From: Aquabacterium sp.
Lineage (GTDB): Bacteria > Pseudomonadota > Gammaproteobacteria > Burkholderiales > Burkholderiaceae_C
NCBI RefSeq assembly: GCF_014378415.1
Contig: NZ_JACMNS010000208.1
Span: 1 to 55,286, forward strand
Direction: 5' to 3'
DNA length: 55,286 nucleotides
Shown here one piece after another: positions 1 through 10,274 of the stretch (its first letter is position 1; the number at the start of each line of letters is the position of its first letter). The notes below the pieces were generated by a model that searched no databases, was not told where the DNA came from, and worked only from the letters and a program-made list of their open reading frames with translations. The position numbers and the translations under genes were made by a program.

Positions 1-285
1 CGATGGACGCCCACCGCGAAGTTGGGTTTCACCGCTGGCTTGGGGTGGGATAAATATGATGTGAATACATCGCGCACCAACGGGCAGTCTGGAAAGACAT
101 CAAGCGACTACACCGTGGCATCGCTGTCCTCCGACTACAACTTCTCGCGCGCCATCGCCGTGGGCTGCTCAGTCCAGCAATACAAGCAGTCGGCTGAAAG
201 TAATACCCAGGTGATCACCAACACGCAACGCGTTGCCCATGATGGGCGCCAGTTCAGCTGCAGTGCCAGTTTCACCATCGACTGA
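1..285 (+). CDS. Outer-membrane beta-barrel protein, C-terminal part (probably EpsL-type exopolysaccharide protein)
   Basis: The reading frame is open from the first base, so only the last 94 residues are present; the true start lies outside the window. The visible part alternates polar and aromatic/hydrophobic residues in short stretches (for example TAKLGFTAGLGWDKYDV and YTVASLSSDYNF), as expected for beta strands of an outer-membrane barrel. Two cysteines occur near the end (VGCSVQQ, FSCSASF), a pattern I associate with EpsL-like proteins of XrtB/PEP-CTERM exopolysaccharide loci. It stops 12 bases before galE and reads the same way, so it probably belongs to one operon with galE and manC. 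The barrel is well supported; the EpsL assignment is an inference. Confidence 0.5.
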   Translation, partial: RWTPTAKLGFTAGLGWDKYDVNTSRTNGQSGKTSSDYTVASLSSDYNFSRAIAVGCSVQQYKQSAESNTQVITNTQRVAHDGRQFSCSASFTID

Positions 286-297
286 GAGTCATTGACC

Positions 298-1329
298 ATG
301 CCCTGCATTCTCTTGACCGGCGCCACCGGTTACATCGGCTCCCACACTTGGTTGGCGCTGCAAAGTGCCGGGTTTGACGTGGTGGGGGTGGACAGTTTCG
401 TCAACAGTTCGCCCAAGGTGCTGCAACGGCTGGAGCACCTTGGAAAGATCAAACCTCGGTTTGTCGAAGGCGATGTTCGGGATGCCGCTGTGCTTGACCG
501 GTGTTTCGAGCTGGGGCAATCAGAGTTCGGGGGTATTTCGGCGGTGGTGCACTTCGCGGCGTTGAAGGCCGTGGGTGAATCCGTTGAAAAGCCCCTGGAT
601 TACTTCGAAAACAACCTGGGTGGTTTGCTGTCCGTGAGCCAGGCCATGAAACGGCATGGCGTGTTCAACCTGGTGTTCAGCTCGTCGGCCACGGTGTATG
701 GCAAGCCTGACCAGTTGCCCATCACCGAAGCGGCCGCTTTGCGGGTGACCAATCCCTATGGTCAGACCAAGTTGATGGGCGAAGAAATTCTGCGCGAACT
801 GGAGCGTTGCGACAGTGGCTGGCACGTGGCTTACTTGCGCTATTTCAACCCCGTCGGCGCCCACCAAAGCGGCCAGATTGGCGAAGATCCGCGCGGCATT
901 CCCAACAACCTGATGCCCTATGTGGCCCAAGTTGCGGCTGGCAAACGCGAGCACTTGAACGTCTACGGAAACGACTACGACACGCCCGATGGCACCGGCG
1001 TGCGCGACTACATCCACGTCTGCGATCTGGCCGATGGGCATGTGGCCGCACTGCGGTACCTGGCCGAGCAAAACCGCTCCTTGACGGTGAACCTGGGCAC
1101 GGGGCAGGGCTACAGTGTGCTGGAGCTGGCGCAGGCCTATGGCAAGGCATCGGGGCGCGACATTCCGGTGGTTTTTGCCCCCCGTCGCCCGGGTGACATC
1201 GATGCCTGCTACGCTGATCCGGCGCATGCGTTCAACACCATGGGTTGGAAGGCTCAGCGCGGCTTGGACGACATGTGTGCGGACTCCTGGCGCTGGCAGT
1301 TCAACAATCCCCAGGGCTTTGCTGGATAA
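298..1329 (+). CDS. galE: UDP-glucose 4-epimerase
   Basis: This 343-residue protein interconverts UDP-glucose and UDP-galactose in the cytoplasm and supplies precursors for surface polysaccharide. The N-terminal NAD-binding loop GATGYIGSH lies at residues 8-16. The serine/threonine segment SSSATVYG and the catalytic pair in NPYGQTK (YxxxK) are present, as is the C-terminal NLGTGQGYSVLEL segment typical of GalE. Length fits the family (about 340). I chose ATG 298 rather than the in-frame TTG at 292, because GalE proteins start directly with a short strand leading into the GxxGxxG loop. It lies between an outer-membrane barrel gene and manC on the same strand, suggesting a role in exopolysaccharide sugar-nucleotide supply. 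Confidence 0.95.
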   Translation: MPCILLTGATGYIGSHTWLALQSAGFDVVGVDSFVNSSPKVLQRLEHLGKIKPRFVEGDVRDAAVLDRCFELGQSEFGGISAVVHFAALKAVGESVEKPLDYFENNLGGLLSVSQAMKRHGVFNLVFSSSATVYGKPDQLPITEAAALRVTNPYGQTKLMGEEILRELERCDSGWHVAYLRYFNPVGAHQSGQIGEDPRGIPNNLMPYVAQVAAGKREHLNVYGNDYDTPDGTGVRDYIHVCDLADGHVAALRYLAEQNRSLTVNLGTGQGYSVLELAQAYGKASGRDIPVVFAPRRPGDIDACYADPAHAFNTMGWKAQRGLDDMCADSWRWQFNNPQGFAG

Positions 1330-1358
1330 CAGGCCTGAAATTTGCTGAATAGAACCGT

Positions 1359-2813
1359 ATGAAACTCAATTTGCTTCCCGTGATCATGGCCGGTGGATCG
1401 GGCACCCGCCTTTGGCCGCTGTCTCGTGCCTTGTACCCCAAGCAGTTCCTGGTGTTGCAAGGCAATCAAAGCTTGTTCCAGCAAGCGCACCTGCGTCTGC
1501 AATCTTTGGGCGCGCAAGACATCGAGGTGGCCAAGCCCTGCGTGGTGGGCAACGAGGAACATCGTTTCCTGGTGCTGGATCAACTGCGCGAGCTGAAGGG
1601 CGAGCCCTCGTCTTTGCTCTTGGAGCCCGTGGGTCGCAACACCGCGCCAGCTGTGGCGCTGGCCGCCTTGCAGGCTGTTGCAGCGGGGGATGACCCCATC
1701 CTGGTGGTGACGCCTGCCGACCAGACCGTGACCGATGAAGCGGCTTACACCAAGGCCTTGCAATTGGCGGTGCGTTGCGCCGCCAAGGGCGACATCGTGA
1801 TCCTGGGCATCACGCCCGACCGCCCTGAAACCGGTTTCGGTTACATCCGCACTGGGCAAGCGGAGGCCGATGGTGCGCGCGGCGTGCTCGCTTTCGTTGA
1901 AAAACCCAACCTGGAAACCGCCAAGGGCTATCTGGCCGAGGGCGGCTACTTCTGGAACAGCGGCATGTTCGTGATGCGTGCGTCACGGTGGTTGGCCGCG
2001 CTGGAGCATTTCCGGCCGGACATCCTCCAGGCCACGCGCCAGTCCTTTGACGTGCGCACCACCGATGCCAGTTTCGTGCGTCCCGGCAAGGCCGAGTTTG
2101 CGCAAGTGCCGTCCGAGTCGGTCGACTATGCGGTGATGGAGCAGTGTCCTGGCAAACCGGCCAGCGGCTTCGTGGTGCGCATGGTGCCCCTGGACGCAGG
2201 TTGGTCCGACCTGGGGGCCTGGGATGCCGTCTGGCAGGTCAGTCCTCAAGATGCCCAAGGCAACGCTAGCCAGGGCGATGCGTTGCTGCACAACAGCCGC
2301 AACACCTTGGTTCATGCCACCAGCCGCCTGGTGGCCACGGTGGGCCTGGACAACATCGTGGTGGTTGAAACACCCGATGCCGTGTTGGTGGCCGATCGCA
2401 GTTGCAGCCAGGACGTCAAGCAGATCGTCAATGCGCTGGCCTTGCAGGAGCGCAGCGAAGGCACGGTGCACCGCCGTGTGCACCGGCCTTGGGGCTGGTA
2501 CGACTCGATCGATTTCGGGCCGCGTTTCCAGGTCAAGCGCATCATGGTCAAGCCCAAGGCCAGCCTCAGTTTGCAGATGCACCATCACCGCGCCGAGCAC
2601 TGGATCGTGGTCAGCGGCACGGCCGAGGTCACCAATGGCGACAAGGTCCTGATGCTGTCCGAGAATCAGTCAACCTACATCCCTCTGGGAACGGTGCACC
2701 GCCTGGTCAACCCCGGCACGATTCCTTTGGAGATCATCGAAGTGCAGTCGGGCAGCTACCTGGGTGAAGACGACATCGTCCGCTTCCAGGACAACTACGG
2801 CCGTTCGGTTTAA
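1359..2813 (+). CDS. manC: Mannose-1-phosphate guanylyltransferase / mannose-6-phosphate isomerase (type II PMI-GMP)
   Basis: This 484-residue bifunctional enzyme converts fructose-6-P to mannose-6-P and mannose-1-P plus GTP to GDP-mannose. The N-terminal nucleotidyltransferase signature GGSGTRLWPLSR is at about residues 12-23, with FVEKP further on. The C-terminal isomerase cupin carries the metal-site histidines in LQMHHHRAEHWIVVSG near residues 405-420. Length matches AlgA/XanB/CpsB proteins (470-490). It begins 29 bases after galE on the same strand, so the two are probably cotranscribed to feed a mannose- and galactose-containing exopolysaccharide. It converges with gph 12 bases downstream. 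Confidence 0.94.
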   Translation: MKLNLLPVIMAGGSGTRLWPLSRALYPKQFLVLQGNQSLFQQAHLRLQSLGAQDIEVAKPCVVGNEEHRFLVLDQLRELKGEPSSLLLEPVGRNTAPAVALAALQAVAAGDDPILVVTPADQTVTDEAAYTKALQLAVRCAAKGDIVILGITPDRPETGFGYIRTGQAEADGARGVLAFVEKPNLETAKGYLAEGGYFWNSGMFVMRASRWLAALEHFRPDILQATRQSFDVRTTDASFVRPGKAEFAQVPSESVDYAVMEQCPGKPASGFVVRMVPLDAGWSDLGAWDAVWQVSPQDAQGNASQGDALLHNSRNTLVHATSRLVATVGLDNIVVVETPDAVLVADRSCSQDVKQIVNALALQERSEGTVHRRVHRPWGWYDSIDFGPRFQVKRIMVKPKASLSLQMHHHRAEHWIVVSGTAEVTNGDKVLMLSENQSTYIPLGTVHRLVNPGTIPLEIIEVQSGSYLGEDDIVRFQDNYGRSV

Positions 2814-2825
2814 GCCAGCCAGGTC

Positions 2826-3515
2826 TCAGCGTTGATTCAAACCGAGCACGGCCAGCAAATCCAGCGGCCGCTCGGTGATCACATTGGCGCCCCAGTCGCG
2901 AATGTCGTGGCTGTGGCCGAGGTAGCCCCAGGCTGCGGCGGCGCTGGGCATGCCGGCAGCTTGGGCGGCCTGGATGTCGCGCAGGTCATCGCCGACGTAC
3001 AGCGTGGCTGCCGGGTCTGACTTGATCTGTTCGCAGGCGGTCAGCAAGGGCAGGGGGTGAGGCTTGGCGTGGGCCGTGCTGTCGCCGCTGATGGTGGTCA
3101 TGCTCCGATTTACCAGGCCCAGACCCTGCATCACCGGGATGGTGAAGCGGTGGGGCTTGTTGGTGACCACGCCCCATTTCAGGCCGGCCCGTTCTAACTG
3201 ATCAAGCAGCTGCGCCACGCCGTCGAACAGCACGGTGGTGTCGCTCAGGCATTGCGTGTAGGCGTCCAGGAAGGCCAGGCGCGTGTCGTCGTATTCGGCA
3301 TGGCCGGGATGGATGTCCAGTCCGACACCGATGAGGCCCCGCGCACCCGCAGAAGCATGCGGGCGGAGCAAGTCCAGGGACATGGGCTGCAGGCCACGTT
3401 GCACCCGCAGGTGGTTGAGCGCACCGCCCAGATCACCGGCTGTGTCGGCCAGGGTGCCATCCAGATCGAACAGCACGGCCTGAGGCGGCGTGGTCCAGTT
3501 CAAGGCCATGCTCAT
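2826..3515 (-). CDS. gph: Phosphoglycolate phosphatase (HAD family)
   Basis: This 229-residue HAD hydrolase would remove the phosphate from 2-phosphoglycolate in the cytoplasm. HAD motif I is [15 protein letters not shown] near the N-terminus, motif II is VVTNKPHRF, and the motif III/IV acidic pair is in [12 protein letters not shown]. The start at 3515 makes an ATGA overlap with the ubiG stop, implying translational coupling; an upstream in-frame ATG at 3536 would sit inside ubiG, and a second ATG at 3509 is also possible. The ubiG-gph order is a known betaproteobacterial pairing. A related HAD phosphatase substrate cannot be excluded. Confidence 0.9.
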   Translation of the reverse strand: MSMALNWTTPPQAVLFDLDGTLADTAGDLGGALNHLRVQRGLQPMSLDLLRPHASAGARGLIGVGLDIHPGHAEYDDTRLAFLDAYTQCLSDTTVLFDGVAQLLDQLERAGLKWGVVTNKPHRFTIPVMQGLGLVNRSMTTISGDSTAHAKPHPLPLLTACEQIKSDPAATLYVGDDLRDIQAAQAAGMPSAAAAWGYLGHSHDIRDWGANVITERPLDLLAVLGLNQR

Positions 3516-4231
3516 GCGCCGGTGGGCTTGCGGCAAGCGATCATGTAATTGACGCTGGTGTTGCCCGACAGCCAGTAGCGGCGGGTGATCGGGTTGTATT
3601 CCAGGCCCTTCATTTGCGTGGTCGACAGATCGGCCTCACGGGCCCAGCGGGTCAATTCGGCTGGGCGGATGAAGCGCGAGAATTCGTGCGTGCCTTTGGG
3701 CAGCAGCTTGAGCAGGTATTCGGCGCCAACGATGGCGAAGAGGAAGGACTTGGGGTTGCGGTTGAGGGTGGAAAAGAAAATCCAGCCGCCCGGCTTGGCC
3801 ATCTGCGCGCAAGCCCGCACCACTGATGATGGGTCGGGCACGTGCTCGAGCATTTCCATGCAGGTGACCACGTCGAACTGGCCAGGTTGCTCGGCGGCCA
3901 GGTCTTCAGCGGCAATGCTGCGGTAGTCGAGGTTGGCCACGCCGCTTTCCATGGCGTGCAATTGGGCGACCTTCAAGGGCCGATCGGCCAGGTCGATGCC
4001 CAGCACGTTGGCGCCACGGCGCGCCATCGATTCAGCCAGGATGCCGCCGCCGCAGCCAATATCGACCACGCGTTTGCCGGCGATGTGGGCTTGCTGGTCG
4101 ATCCAGTCCAGGCGCAGAGGGTTGATCTGGTGCAGCGGTCGAAACTCGCTTTCAGGGTCCCACCAGCGGTGGGCCAGGTCACTGAATTTGGCGAGTTCTT
4201 GGGGGTCGGCGTTCGTCGTCATGGACAACAT
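3512..4231 (-). CDS. ubiG: Ubiquinone biosynthesis O-methyltransferase
   Basis: This 239-residue SAM-dependent methyltransferase catalyses both O-methylations of ubiquinone synthesis. The UbiG hallmark [26 protein letters not shown] is split across the N-terminus (key residues W23, W24, D25, F29, L32, H33). The SAM loop [16 protein letters not shown] and the acidic/aromatic segment [14 protein letters not shown] follow. Length is normal (E. coli about 240). ATG 4231 and ATG 4222 are both possible starts; 4222 gives a protein beginning MTTNADPQ. gph follows with an ATGA overlap. Confidence 0.95.
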   Translation of the reverse strand: MLSMTTNADPQELAKFSDLAHRWWDPESEFRPLHQINPLRLDWIDQQAHIAGKRVVDIGCGGGILAESMARRGANVLGIDLADRPLKVAQLHAMESGVANLDYRSIAAEDLAAEQPGQFDVVTCMEMLEHVPDPSSVVRACAQMAKPGGWIFFSTLNRNPKSFLFAIVGAEYLLKLLPKGTHEFSRFIRPAELTRWAREADLSTTQMKGLEYNPITRRYWLSGNTSVNYMIACRKPTGA

Positions 4232-4281
4232 CGTACCGCGTGGACAGGCAGGCAGAATGGGGCTTTGCGAAAGGGCCGAGG

Positions 4282-4641
4282 ATGTTGAAGGTTTACGGGA
4301 TCCCCAATTGCGACACGGTGAAGAAGGCGCGGACGTGGCTGACGGCGCAAGGCCTGGCCGTCCAGTTCCACGACTACAAAAAGCAGGGCGTGCCAGCAGA
4401 TCGGCTGGACGCCTGGATCAAGGCGGTGGGCTGGGAGGTTCTGGTGAACCGGCAGGGCACGACCTGGCGCAAGTTGGATGAGGCGACCAAGGCGGGCGTG
4501 CTGGACGCGGCCAGTGCCAAGGCCCTGATGCTGGCCCATGCCAGCGTGATCAAGCGGCCGGTCATTGAGAAAAACGGGCAGGTGCTGGTGGTGGGTTTCC
4601 ACGAAAAAAAGGCCGCTGTCTTGCTGGATCAACGGCCTTGA
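4282..4641 (+). CDS. ArsC/Spx-family reductase-like protein (YffB type)
   Basis: This 119-residue thioredoxin-fold protein belongs to the ArsC-like group. The start [20 protein letters not shown] contains the single N-terminal cysteine (NCDTVKKA) typical of YffB-type members, which lack the arsenate reductase CX5R context. The conserved LDEATKAG and VIKRPVIEK segments are present. I chose ATG 4282, where the homologous sequence begins; an open frame extends upstream to 4240 without similarity. It is transcribed divergently from ubiG. The physiological substrate of this subfamily is not established; a glutathione-dependent thiol reductase role has been proposed. Confidence 0.85.
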   Translation: MLKVYGIPNCDTVKKARTWLTAQGLAVQFHDYKKQGVPADRLDAWIKAVGWEVLVNRQGTTWRKLDEATKAGVLDAASAKALMLAHASVIKRPVIEKNGQVLVVGFHEKKAAVLLDQRP

Positions 4642-4658
4642 GTGCGCTGGCGTGCGCT

Positions 4659-4690
4659 GGCTGGCGCGGTGTGGCCAGCCGGGGCATTTT
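4659..4690 (+). terminator. Possible intrinsic terminator after the ArsC-like gene
   Basis: A 6-bp stem (GGCTGG at 4659 with CCAGCC ending at 4680) is followed by a short run of T at 4687-4691 after several intervening G/C bases. It sits between the ArsC-like gene and the convergent acnA. The gap between stem and T run makes this weak. Confidence 0.3.
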
Positions 4691-4706
4691 TGCCTGAATG
4701 GATGGG

Positions 4707-7556
4707 TCAGGCCGCCAGCAACTGCCTCAGCACGAAGGGCAGGATGCCGCCGTGCTGATAGTAGTCCACCTCGATCGGGGTGTCGATGCGCAAGGTGACC
4801 ACGACCTCCTGGGTGCTGCCGTCCAGGCGGCGGATGATCAGTTTGGCGTCGGCCTGCGGCTTGATCTCGTTGTCCAGTTGGACGTCGATGGTCTCGTCGC
4901 CCTTCAGGCCCAGCGTCTCCCAGGTGTCATGGCCTTTGAACTGCAGGGGCAGCACGCCCATGCCGACCAGGTTGGAGCGGTGGATGCGCTCGAAGCTGCG
5001 TGCCACCACGGCCTTGATGCCCAGCAATTGGGTGCCTTTGGCGGCCCAGTCGCGGCTGGAGCCGGTGCCGTACTCCTCGCCCGCCAGGATCACGGTGGGC
5101 ACCTTGGCGGCCTGGTACTTCATGGCCGCGTCGTAGATGGGCAGCTTGGTGCCCTTGTCTTCGCCATCCAGCTGGTACAGGGTGTAGCCGCCTTCTTCGC
5201 GCGAGCCATCAAGCTTGGCCGGCAGCATCAGGTTCTTGATGCGCACGTTGGCGAAGGTGCCGCGCATCATCACTTCGTGGTTGCCCCGGCGTGAGCCATA
5301 GCTGTTGAAGTCGGCCTTCAGCACGCCTTGGGCCAGCAGATATTGTCCGGCGGGCGTGGTCTCTTTGAACGAGCCAGCGGGCGAGATGTGGTCGGTGGTG
5401 ATCGAATCGCCGAACAGGCCGATGATGCGGCCCCCGGTGACGCCCGGTTCGGTGATGGCGGGCGTCTGGGTAAAGTCCTTGAAGAAAGGCGGCTCGGCGA
5501 TGTAGGTGCTCTTGGGCCATGAGTAAACATTGCCCTTGACGCCGTTGATCTTGTTCCACAACTTGCCCGGGTCGCTGATGACCTTTTCATAGTTCTCGCG
5601 GTAGGCCTTGCCATTCATGGCGTACTTGAGAAGTTTGTAGATCTCGTCGCTGCTGGGCCAGATGTCGCCCAGGTAGATGTCCTTGCCACCTTTGCCTTGG
5701 CCCACGGGCTCGGTCATCAGATCTTTGGTGACGTTGCCAGCGATGGCGTAGGCCACGACCAGCGGGGGCGAGGCCAGGAAATTGGCCTTCAGGTTGGGGT
5801 GGATGCGGGCTTCGAAGTTGCGGTTGCCGGACAGCACGGCCGCGCACACCAGGTCGTTCTTGGTGATGACTTCGTTGATCTCGGGCGTCAGGTCGCCCGC
5901 GTTGCCGATGCAGGTGGTGCAGCCATAGGCGGCCAGGGTGAAGCCCAGCTTTTCAAGGTAGGGCAGCAGACCGGCTTTTTCCAGGTACTCTGTGACGATG
6001 CGCGAGCCAGGCGCCAGGGAGGTCTTGACGTGTGGCTTGACTTTCAGGCCCGCTTCGACCGCCTTCTTGGCCAGCAGGCCGGCCGCCAGCAGGACGCTGG
6101 GGTTGGAGGTGTTGGTGCAGGAGGTGATGGCCGCGATTAGCACGTCGCCATTGCCGATGTTGACGACGTCGACATTTTTGCTGGGCTTGCCCTTGGCCGA
6201 TTCCAGCGTGGGGCGGTTGCCCTCCATCTCCACCACCTGGCGTGGCGCGCCAGCGGGCGTGGGTGTGGCAGGCGGTGCCACTTCGCCTCCGCCCAGGCTG
6301 TAGCGTTGACCCAGCTTGTCGGCCGGTTGGTTGAAGCCGTTGTCGGCCGCAGGCTTGCTGTAGAGGTTGATGAATTGGCTTTTCACATTGCCCAGCTCAA
6401 TCCGGTCTTGCGGGCGCTTGGGGCCTGACAGCGAAGGCGTGACCGCGCCCAAATCCAGCTGCACAACGCTGGAGTAGTCGATCTCGCCAGCCTGGGGTAT
6501 GCCGAACAGCTTCTGGGCCTTGAAATAAGCCTCAAAGGCTTCGATCTCGGCTTTGGTGCGGCCGGTGCCCTTGAAGTAGTCGATGGTTTTCTCATCGACC
6601 GGGAAAAAGCCCATGGTGGCGCCGTATTCGGGGGCCATGTTGGCGATCGTTGCGCGGTCGGGCAGCGCCAGGGTGGTGGTGCCCGAGCCGAAGAACTCCA
6701 CGAACTTGCCCACGACCTTGGCCTTGCGCAGGATTTCGGTCACGGTCAGCACCAGGTCGGTGGCCGTCACGCCTTCGCGCAGTTGGCCGGTCAACTCGAA
6801 GCCGACGACATCCGGCGTCAGGAAGTAAACCGGTTGGCCCAGCATGCCCGCCTCGGCCTCGATGCCGCCCACGCCCCAGCCCACCACGCCGATGCCGTTG
6901 ATCATGGTGGTGTGGCTGTCGGTGCCGACCAGGGTGTCGGGGTAGGCCACGCCATCTTTGGTTTTGTGGATGCCGCGCGCCAGGTACTCCAGGTTGACCT
7001 GGTGGACGATGCCGAAGCCTGGGGGCACCACGCCGAAGGTGTCAAACGCCTGCATGCCCCACTTCATGAACTCGTAGCGCTCTTGGTTGCGCTGGAACTC
7101 CAGCTTCATGTTCAGGTCGAGCGAGTTCTTGGTGCCGTAGTGGTCGATCATCACGGAGTGGTCGACCACCAGGTCCACTGGCACCAGGGGCTCGATGGAC
7201 TTGGGGGATTTGCCCAGGCTGGCGGCCACGTTGCGCATCGCGGCCAGGTCGGCCAGCAGGGGCACGCCGGTGAAATCTTGCAGCACCACGCGCGAGACCA
7301 CGAAGGGGATTTCGTCGGTGCGCAGCGCCACGGGCTGCCAGTGGGCCAGCTCGGCCACGTGTTCGGGGGTGACTTTTTTGCCATCGCAGTTGCGCAGCAC
7401 GGATTCCAGCACGATGCGGATCGAGACGGGCAGGCGGGCGATGTTGGGGTACTGTTTGGTCAGCGCGGGCAGCGAGTAGAACTGCAGCGATTTGCCCGAT
7501 GCGGTCTTGAATGTCTTGAGCGTTTTGGCAAACGCATGCTTGGGAACTTTGGCCAT
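4707..7556 (-). CDS. acnA: Aconitate hydratase A
   Basis: This 949-residue [4Fe-4S] enzyme isomerises citrate to isocitrate in the TCA cycle. Cluster ligands are visible in [11 protein letters not shown] and in [12 protein letters not shown]. The C-terminal swivel domain contains [15 protein letters not shown] and the substrate loop [16 protein letters not shown]. Length exceeds E. coli AcnA (891) mainly because of a proline/alanine-rich linker after about residue 400 ([13 protein letters not shown]). ATG 7556 is chosen because of the good upstream GGAGAG ribosome site and the start [16 protein letters not shown]; the frame extends upstream without similarity. It is a single-gene unit divergent from rluA. 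Confidence 0.95.
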   Translation of the reverse strand: MAKVPKHAFAKTLKTFKTASGKSLQFYSLPALTKQYPNIARLPVSIRIVLESVLRNCDGKKVTPEHVAELAHWQPVALRTDEIPFVVSRVVLQDFTGVPLLADLAAMRNVAASLGKSPKSIEPLVPVDLVVDHSVMIDHYGTKNSLDLNMKLEFQRNQERYEFMKWGMQAFDTFGVVPPGFGIVHQVNLEYLARGIHKTKDGVAYPDTLVGTDSHTTMINGIGVVGWGVGGIEAEAGMLGQPVYFLTPDVVGFELTGQLREGVTATDLVLTVTEILRKAKVVGKFVEFFGSGTTTLALPDRATIANMAPEYGATMGFFPVDEKTIDYFKGTGRTKAEIEAFEAYFKAQKLFGIPQAGEIDYSSVVQLDLGAVTPSLSGPKRPQDRIELGNVKSQFINLYSKPAADNGFNQPADKLGQRYSLGGGEVAPPATPTPAGAPRQVVEMEGNRPTLESAKGKPSKNVDVVNIGNGDVLIAAITSCTNTSNPSVLLAAGLLAKKAVEAGLKVKPHVKTSLAPGSRIVTEYLEKAGLLPYLEKLGFTLAAYGCTTCIGNAGDLTPEINEVITKNDLVCAAVLSGNRNFEARIHPNLKANFLASPPLVVAYAIAGNVTKDLMTEPVGQGKGGKDIYLGDIWPSSDEIYKLLKYAMNGKAYRENYEKVISDPGKLWNKINGVKGNVYSWPKSTYIAEPPFFKDFTQTPAITEPGVTGGRIIGLFGDSITTDHISPAGSFKETTPAGQYLLAQGVLKADFNSYGSRRGNHEVMMRGTFANVRIKNLMLPAKLDGSREEGGYTLYQLDGEDKGTKLPIYDAAMKYQAAKVPTVILAGEEYGTGSSRDWAAKGTQLLGIKAVVARSFERIHRSNLVGMGVLPLQFKGHDTWETLGLKGDETIDVQLDNEIKPQADAKLIIRRLDGSTQEVVVTLRIDTPIEVDYYQHGGILPFVLRQLLAA

Positions 7557-7684
7557 GTGGACTCTCCGTGCAAAACAGACGCAATGCGAAAGTGCCATTG
7601 TGGCAGGGCCTGCCAAGTTCTGCGCTAGGCTTGGCGCCATGGGGTTTTGTGATGTCTGTTTTTGCGGTGATGGGGTGTGGCGTG

Positions 7685-8383
7685 ATGATGAGTGAGCCGC
7701 TTGAGGCGGGCACGGCCCTGCACCAGCTGGCCGACTACGCGCCGCCGCCGCACACCGGGCTGAACATCGCCTACGCGGACGACACTCTCCTGATCGTCAA
7801 CAAACCCAGCGGTCTGTTGAGTGTGCCGGGGCGGGGCGAGAAGTTTCATGACAGCCTGGCCTCGCGTGTTCAGCTGGAGTTTACGCAGGCTTTGATCGTG
7901 CATCGCCTGGACATGCAGACGTCGGGTCTGCTGGTCATGGCGCTGGGTGCCCAGGCGCACCGCGATCTGAGCGAGCTGTTTCAAAATCGGCAGGTGCAAA
8001 AGCGCTATGTGGCGCTGGTGGCCGGCCAGATGGCGACCGACAGCGGTGATGTGGCGCTGCCCTTGATCAGCGATTGGCCCAACCGGCCACGCCAGAAGGT
8101 AGATTGGGCAGACGGTAAACCGGCCTTGACGCGTTGGCAGGTGGTGGCGCGCGATGCGCTTCATGCCACCACGCGGGTCAACCTGGCGCCAGTGACGGGC
8201 CGCTCCCACCAGCTGCGCGTGCACATGATGTCGATCGGGCACGCCATCGTGGGCGACCCCTTGTACGCCAGCGCCGCCGTGCGCGCTCAGGCCGATCGCT
8301 TGCTGTTGCACGCGGCCGAGTTGAAACTACCGCATCCGCGAACGGGCGAATGGGTGCACATCGTGAGCCCTGTCCCGTTTTGA
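7685..8383 (+). CDS. rluA: RluA pseudouridine synthase (23S rRNA U746 / tRNA U32)
   Basis: This 232-residue pseudouridine synthase matches E. coli RluA through its length: [13 protein letters not shown], the catalytic aspartate in [27 protein letters not shown], and [11 protein letters not shown] near the C-terminus. RluA isomerises uridines in 23S rRNA and in tRNA anticodon stems. The frame is open upstream to 7568, but similarity begins after the ATG ATG pair at 7685/7688, which I use as the start. UPF0158 and sbcB follow on the same strand at short spacing. Confidence 0.9.
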   Translation: MMSEPLEAGTALHQLADYAPPPHTGLNIAYADDTLLIVNKPSGLLSVPGRGEKFHDSLASRVQLEFTQALIVHRLDMQTSGLLVMALGAQAHRDLSELFQNRQVQKRYVALVAGQMATDSGDVALPLISDWPNRPRQKVDWADGKPALTRWQVVARDALHATTRVNLAPVTGRSHQLRVHMMSIGHAIVGDPLYASAAVRAQADRLLLHAAELKLPHPRTGEWVHIVSPVPF

Positions 8384-8395
8384 CATCCGCTTTGA

Positions 8396-8824
8396 ATGAC
8401 CACCATGAACACTTTGACCATTGACCTGGACGACCTCATCATCGCTTTGGCCACCCGCTATGAGCTGGACGACCCAAGCCATTACCTGGACCTGGACACG
8501 GGCGAGGTGATCTACGCCGGTGAAGGCCTGGAAGCCTTGCCGCCCGACCTGGCCACCCACCCACGCTACCGCTGGATCGAATCGGTGCAGGCGGAGCCCG
8601 CGCTGCACGTGATCGAGGCCTTCATCGCGCAGTTAACCGATCCGCAGGCGCGCGCGACCTTGAGCGCTGCATTCCACAGTGATGAGCCCTTCGAGGCTTT
8701 CAAGGACGCCATGCAGACCTTGCCTGCGTTGCGAGACGAATGGTTTGCGCATCACCACCAGGCCTATTCAGCGATGGCGCAAGAGTGGTGCAGGCAGCAA
8801 GGCATCGAAGCCCAATGGCAGTGA
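8396..8824 (+). CDS. UPF0158 family protein
   Basis: This 142-residue acidic cytoplasmic protein resembles the UPF0158 family. It starts with a short DLDDLIIALATRYELDD segment and has the family's LDLDTGEVIYAGEG strand turn, then RYRWIESV and a helical C-terminal half ending DEWFAHHHQAYSAMAQEW. No catalytic motif or known function. ATG 8396 and ATG 8405 are both plausible starts. It lies 12 bases after rluA and 25 bases before sbcB, so it is probably part of the same transcript. Confidence 0.8.
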   Translation: MTTMNTLTIDLDDLIIALATRYELDDPSHYLDLDTGEVIYAGEGLEALPPDLATHPRYRWIESVQAEPALHVIEAFIAQLTDPQARATLSAAFHSDEPFEAFKDAMQTLPALRDEWFAHHHQAYSAMAQEWCRQQGIEAQWQ

Positions 8825-8849
8825 AGCACCAAGATCGACGGGACATGGC

Positions 8850-10274
8850 ATGAGCGAGTTCACCTTCTTCTGGCACGACTACGAAACCTTTGGCCGTGTC
8901 CCCCGGCGCGACAGGCCGGCGCAGTTCGCGGGCATCCGCACTGACGCGCAGCTCAACGAGGTGGGCAAGCCGGTGATGCACTACTGCCAGCCTGCGCCCG
9001 ATTACCTGCCCGACCCCGAGTCCTGCCTGCTCACGGGCATCCTGCCGCAAACCTGCCTGGAACGCGGCCTGCCCGAGCACGCCTTTGCCCAGGCGATTGA
9101 GCGCGAGCTGGCCTGGCCCGGCACCGTTGGCGTGGGCTACAACACCATTCGCTTTGACGACGAGGTGACGCGCCACCTGTTCTGGCGCAACCTGATGGAC
9201 CCGTATGCCCGCGAATGGCAAAACAACTGTGGCCGTTGGGACTTGCTGGACGTGGTGCGCTGCACCTGGGCCTTGCGCCCTGAAGGCATCGCATGGCCTA
9301 AGCATGACGATGGCCGCCCCTCGTTCAAGCTGGAGCACCTGACGGCGGCCAACGGCCTGTCGCATGAGGCCGCGCACGATGCGCTGTCCGACGTGCGCGC
9401 CACCATTGGTTTGGCACGCCTGATCTTGCAAAAGCAACCCAAGCTGTTCGAGTTCTGCCTGAAGCTGCGCAAGAAGGATGCCGTGCTGGCCGAGATTGGC
9501 GTGGGCAAGCCCTTCCTGCATGTATCGGGCCAATATGGGGTAGAGCGCGGCTGTTTGGCCATCGTGTGGCCACTGGCGCCGCATCCCACCAACAAGAATG
9601 AGCTGATCGTGTGGGACCTGTCGGTGGACCCGAGCGAGCTGTTCACGCTCAACGCCGATGTCATCCGCCAGCGCACCTTCAGCAAGGCCGACGAGCTGCC
9701 CGAGGGCATGACGCGTATGCCGATCAAGTCCATCCACATCAACAAGTCGCCCATCGTGATCGGCAACCTCAAGACGCTCACGCCTGCCGTGGCGGCCCGT
9801 TGGGGCCTGGACCTTGATCAAGCCTTGCGCCACGCTGAATTGGCAGCGCGTCAAGGGGCCTCGATGGCGGGCATCTGGCCCGATGTGTTTGCGCGGCCAC
9901 CCCGTGATCAGCCCGCCGATGTCGATGAAGACTTGTACGGCGGCTTCTTGAGCAAAGATGACCGCAACGCACTGGACCGCCTGCTAACCTTGAGCCCCGA
10001 GTTGCTGGCCGAACGCCGCACCGGCTTTGAAGACCCGCGCCTTGACGAGTTGCTGTTCCGCTACCGGGCCCGTAATTTTCCACAAACCTTGAGCGGCTCA
10101 GACCAGGAGCGGTGGCAGCAGCTGCGTGTTGAGCGTTTGCACGATGGGGTCGGTGGCGGGCTGTCGCTGCAGGCCTTCTTTGACCGCATCGATGAGCTCA
10201 GCGACACCACCGACGAACGCGGCGAGGGCATCCTGGGCGCCCTGTACGACTACGCCGAGCAGATCGCGCCATGA
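8850..10274 (+). CDS. sbcB: Exodeoxyribonuclease I
   Basis: This 474-residue 3'-5' single-strand exonuclease acts in recombination and mismatch repair. The DEDDh active site is visible: D and E in FFWHDYETFG at the start, D in NTIRFDDEVTRHLF, and the H/D pair in HEAAHDALSDVRATI. The central ExoI domain and the C-terminal segment RNFPQTLSGSDQERWQQ fit the family, as does the length (E. coli 475). The start at 8850 matches the conserved N-terminus. Its stop overlaps the next start as ATGA, so the YgjP-like gene is translationally coupled. Confidence 0.94.
   Translation: MSEFTFFWHDYETFGRVPRRDRPAQFAGIRTDAQLNEVGKPVMHYCQPAPDYLPDPESCLLTGILPQTCLERGLPEHAFAQAIERELAWPGTVGVGYNTIRFDDEVTRHLFWRNLMDPYAREWQNNCGRWDLLDVVRCTWALRPEGIAWPKHDDGRPSFKLEHLTAANGLSHEAAHDALSDVRATIGLARLILQKQPKLFEFCLKLRKKDAVLAEIGVGKPFLHVSGQYGVERGCLAIVWPLAPHPTNKNELIVWDLSVDPSELFTLNADVIRQRTFSKADELPEGMTRMPIKSIHINKSPIVIGNLKTLTPAVAARWGLDLDQALRHAELAARQGASMAGIWPDVFARPPRDQPADVDEDLYGGFLSKDDRNALDRLLTLSPELLAERRTGFEDPRLDELLFRYRARNFPQTLSGSDQERWQQLRVERLHDGVGGGLSLQAFFDRIDELSDTTDERGEGILGALYDYAEQIAP

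Noticed and set aside
6783..7628. 281-codon plus-strand frame opposite acnA
   Set aside because: Antisense to conserved aconitase sequence and made of low-complexity H/G/V/Q residues.
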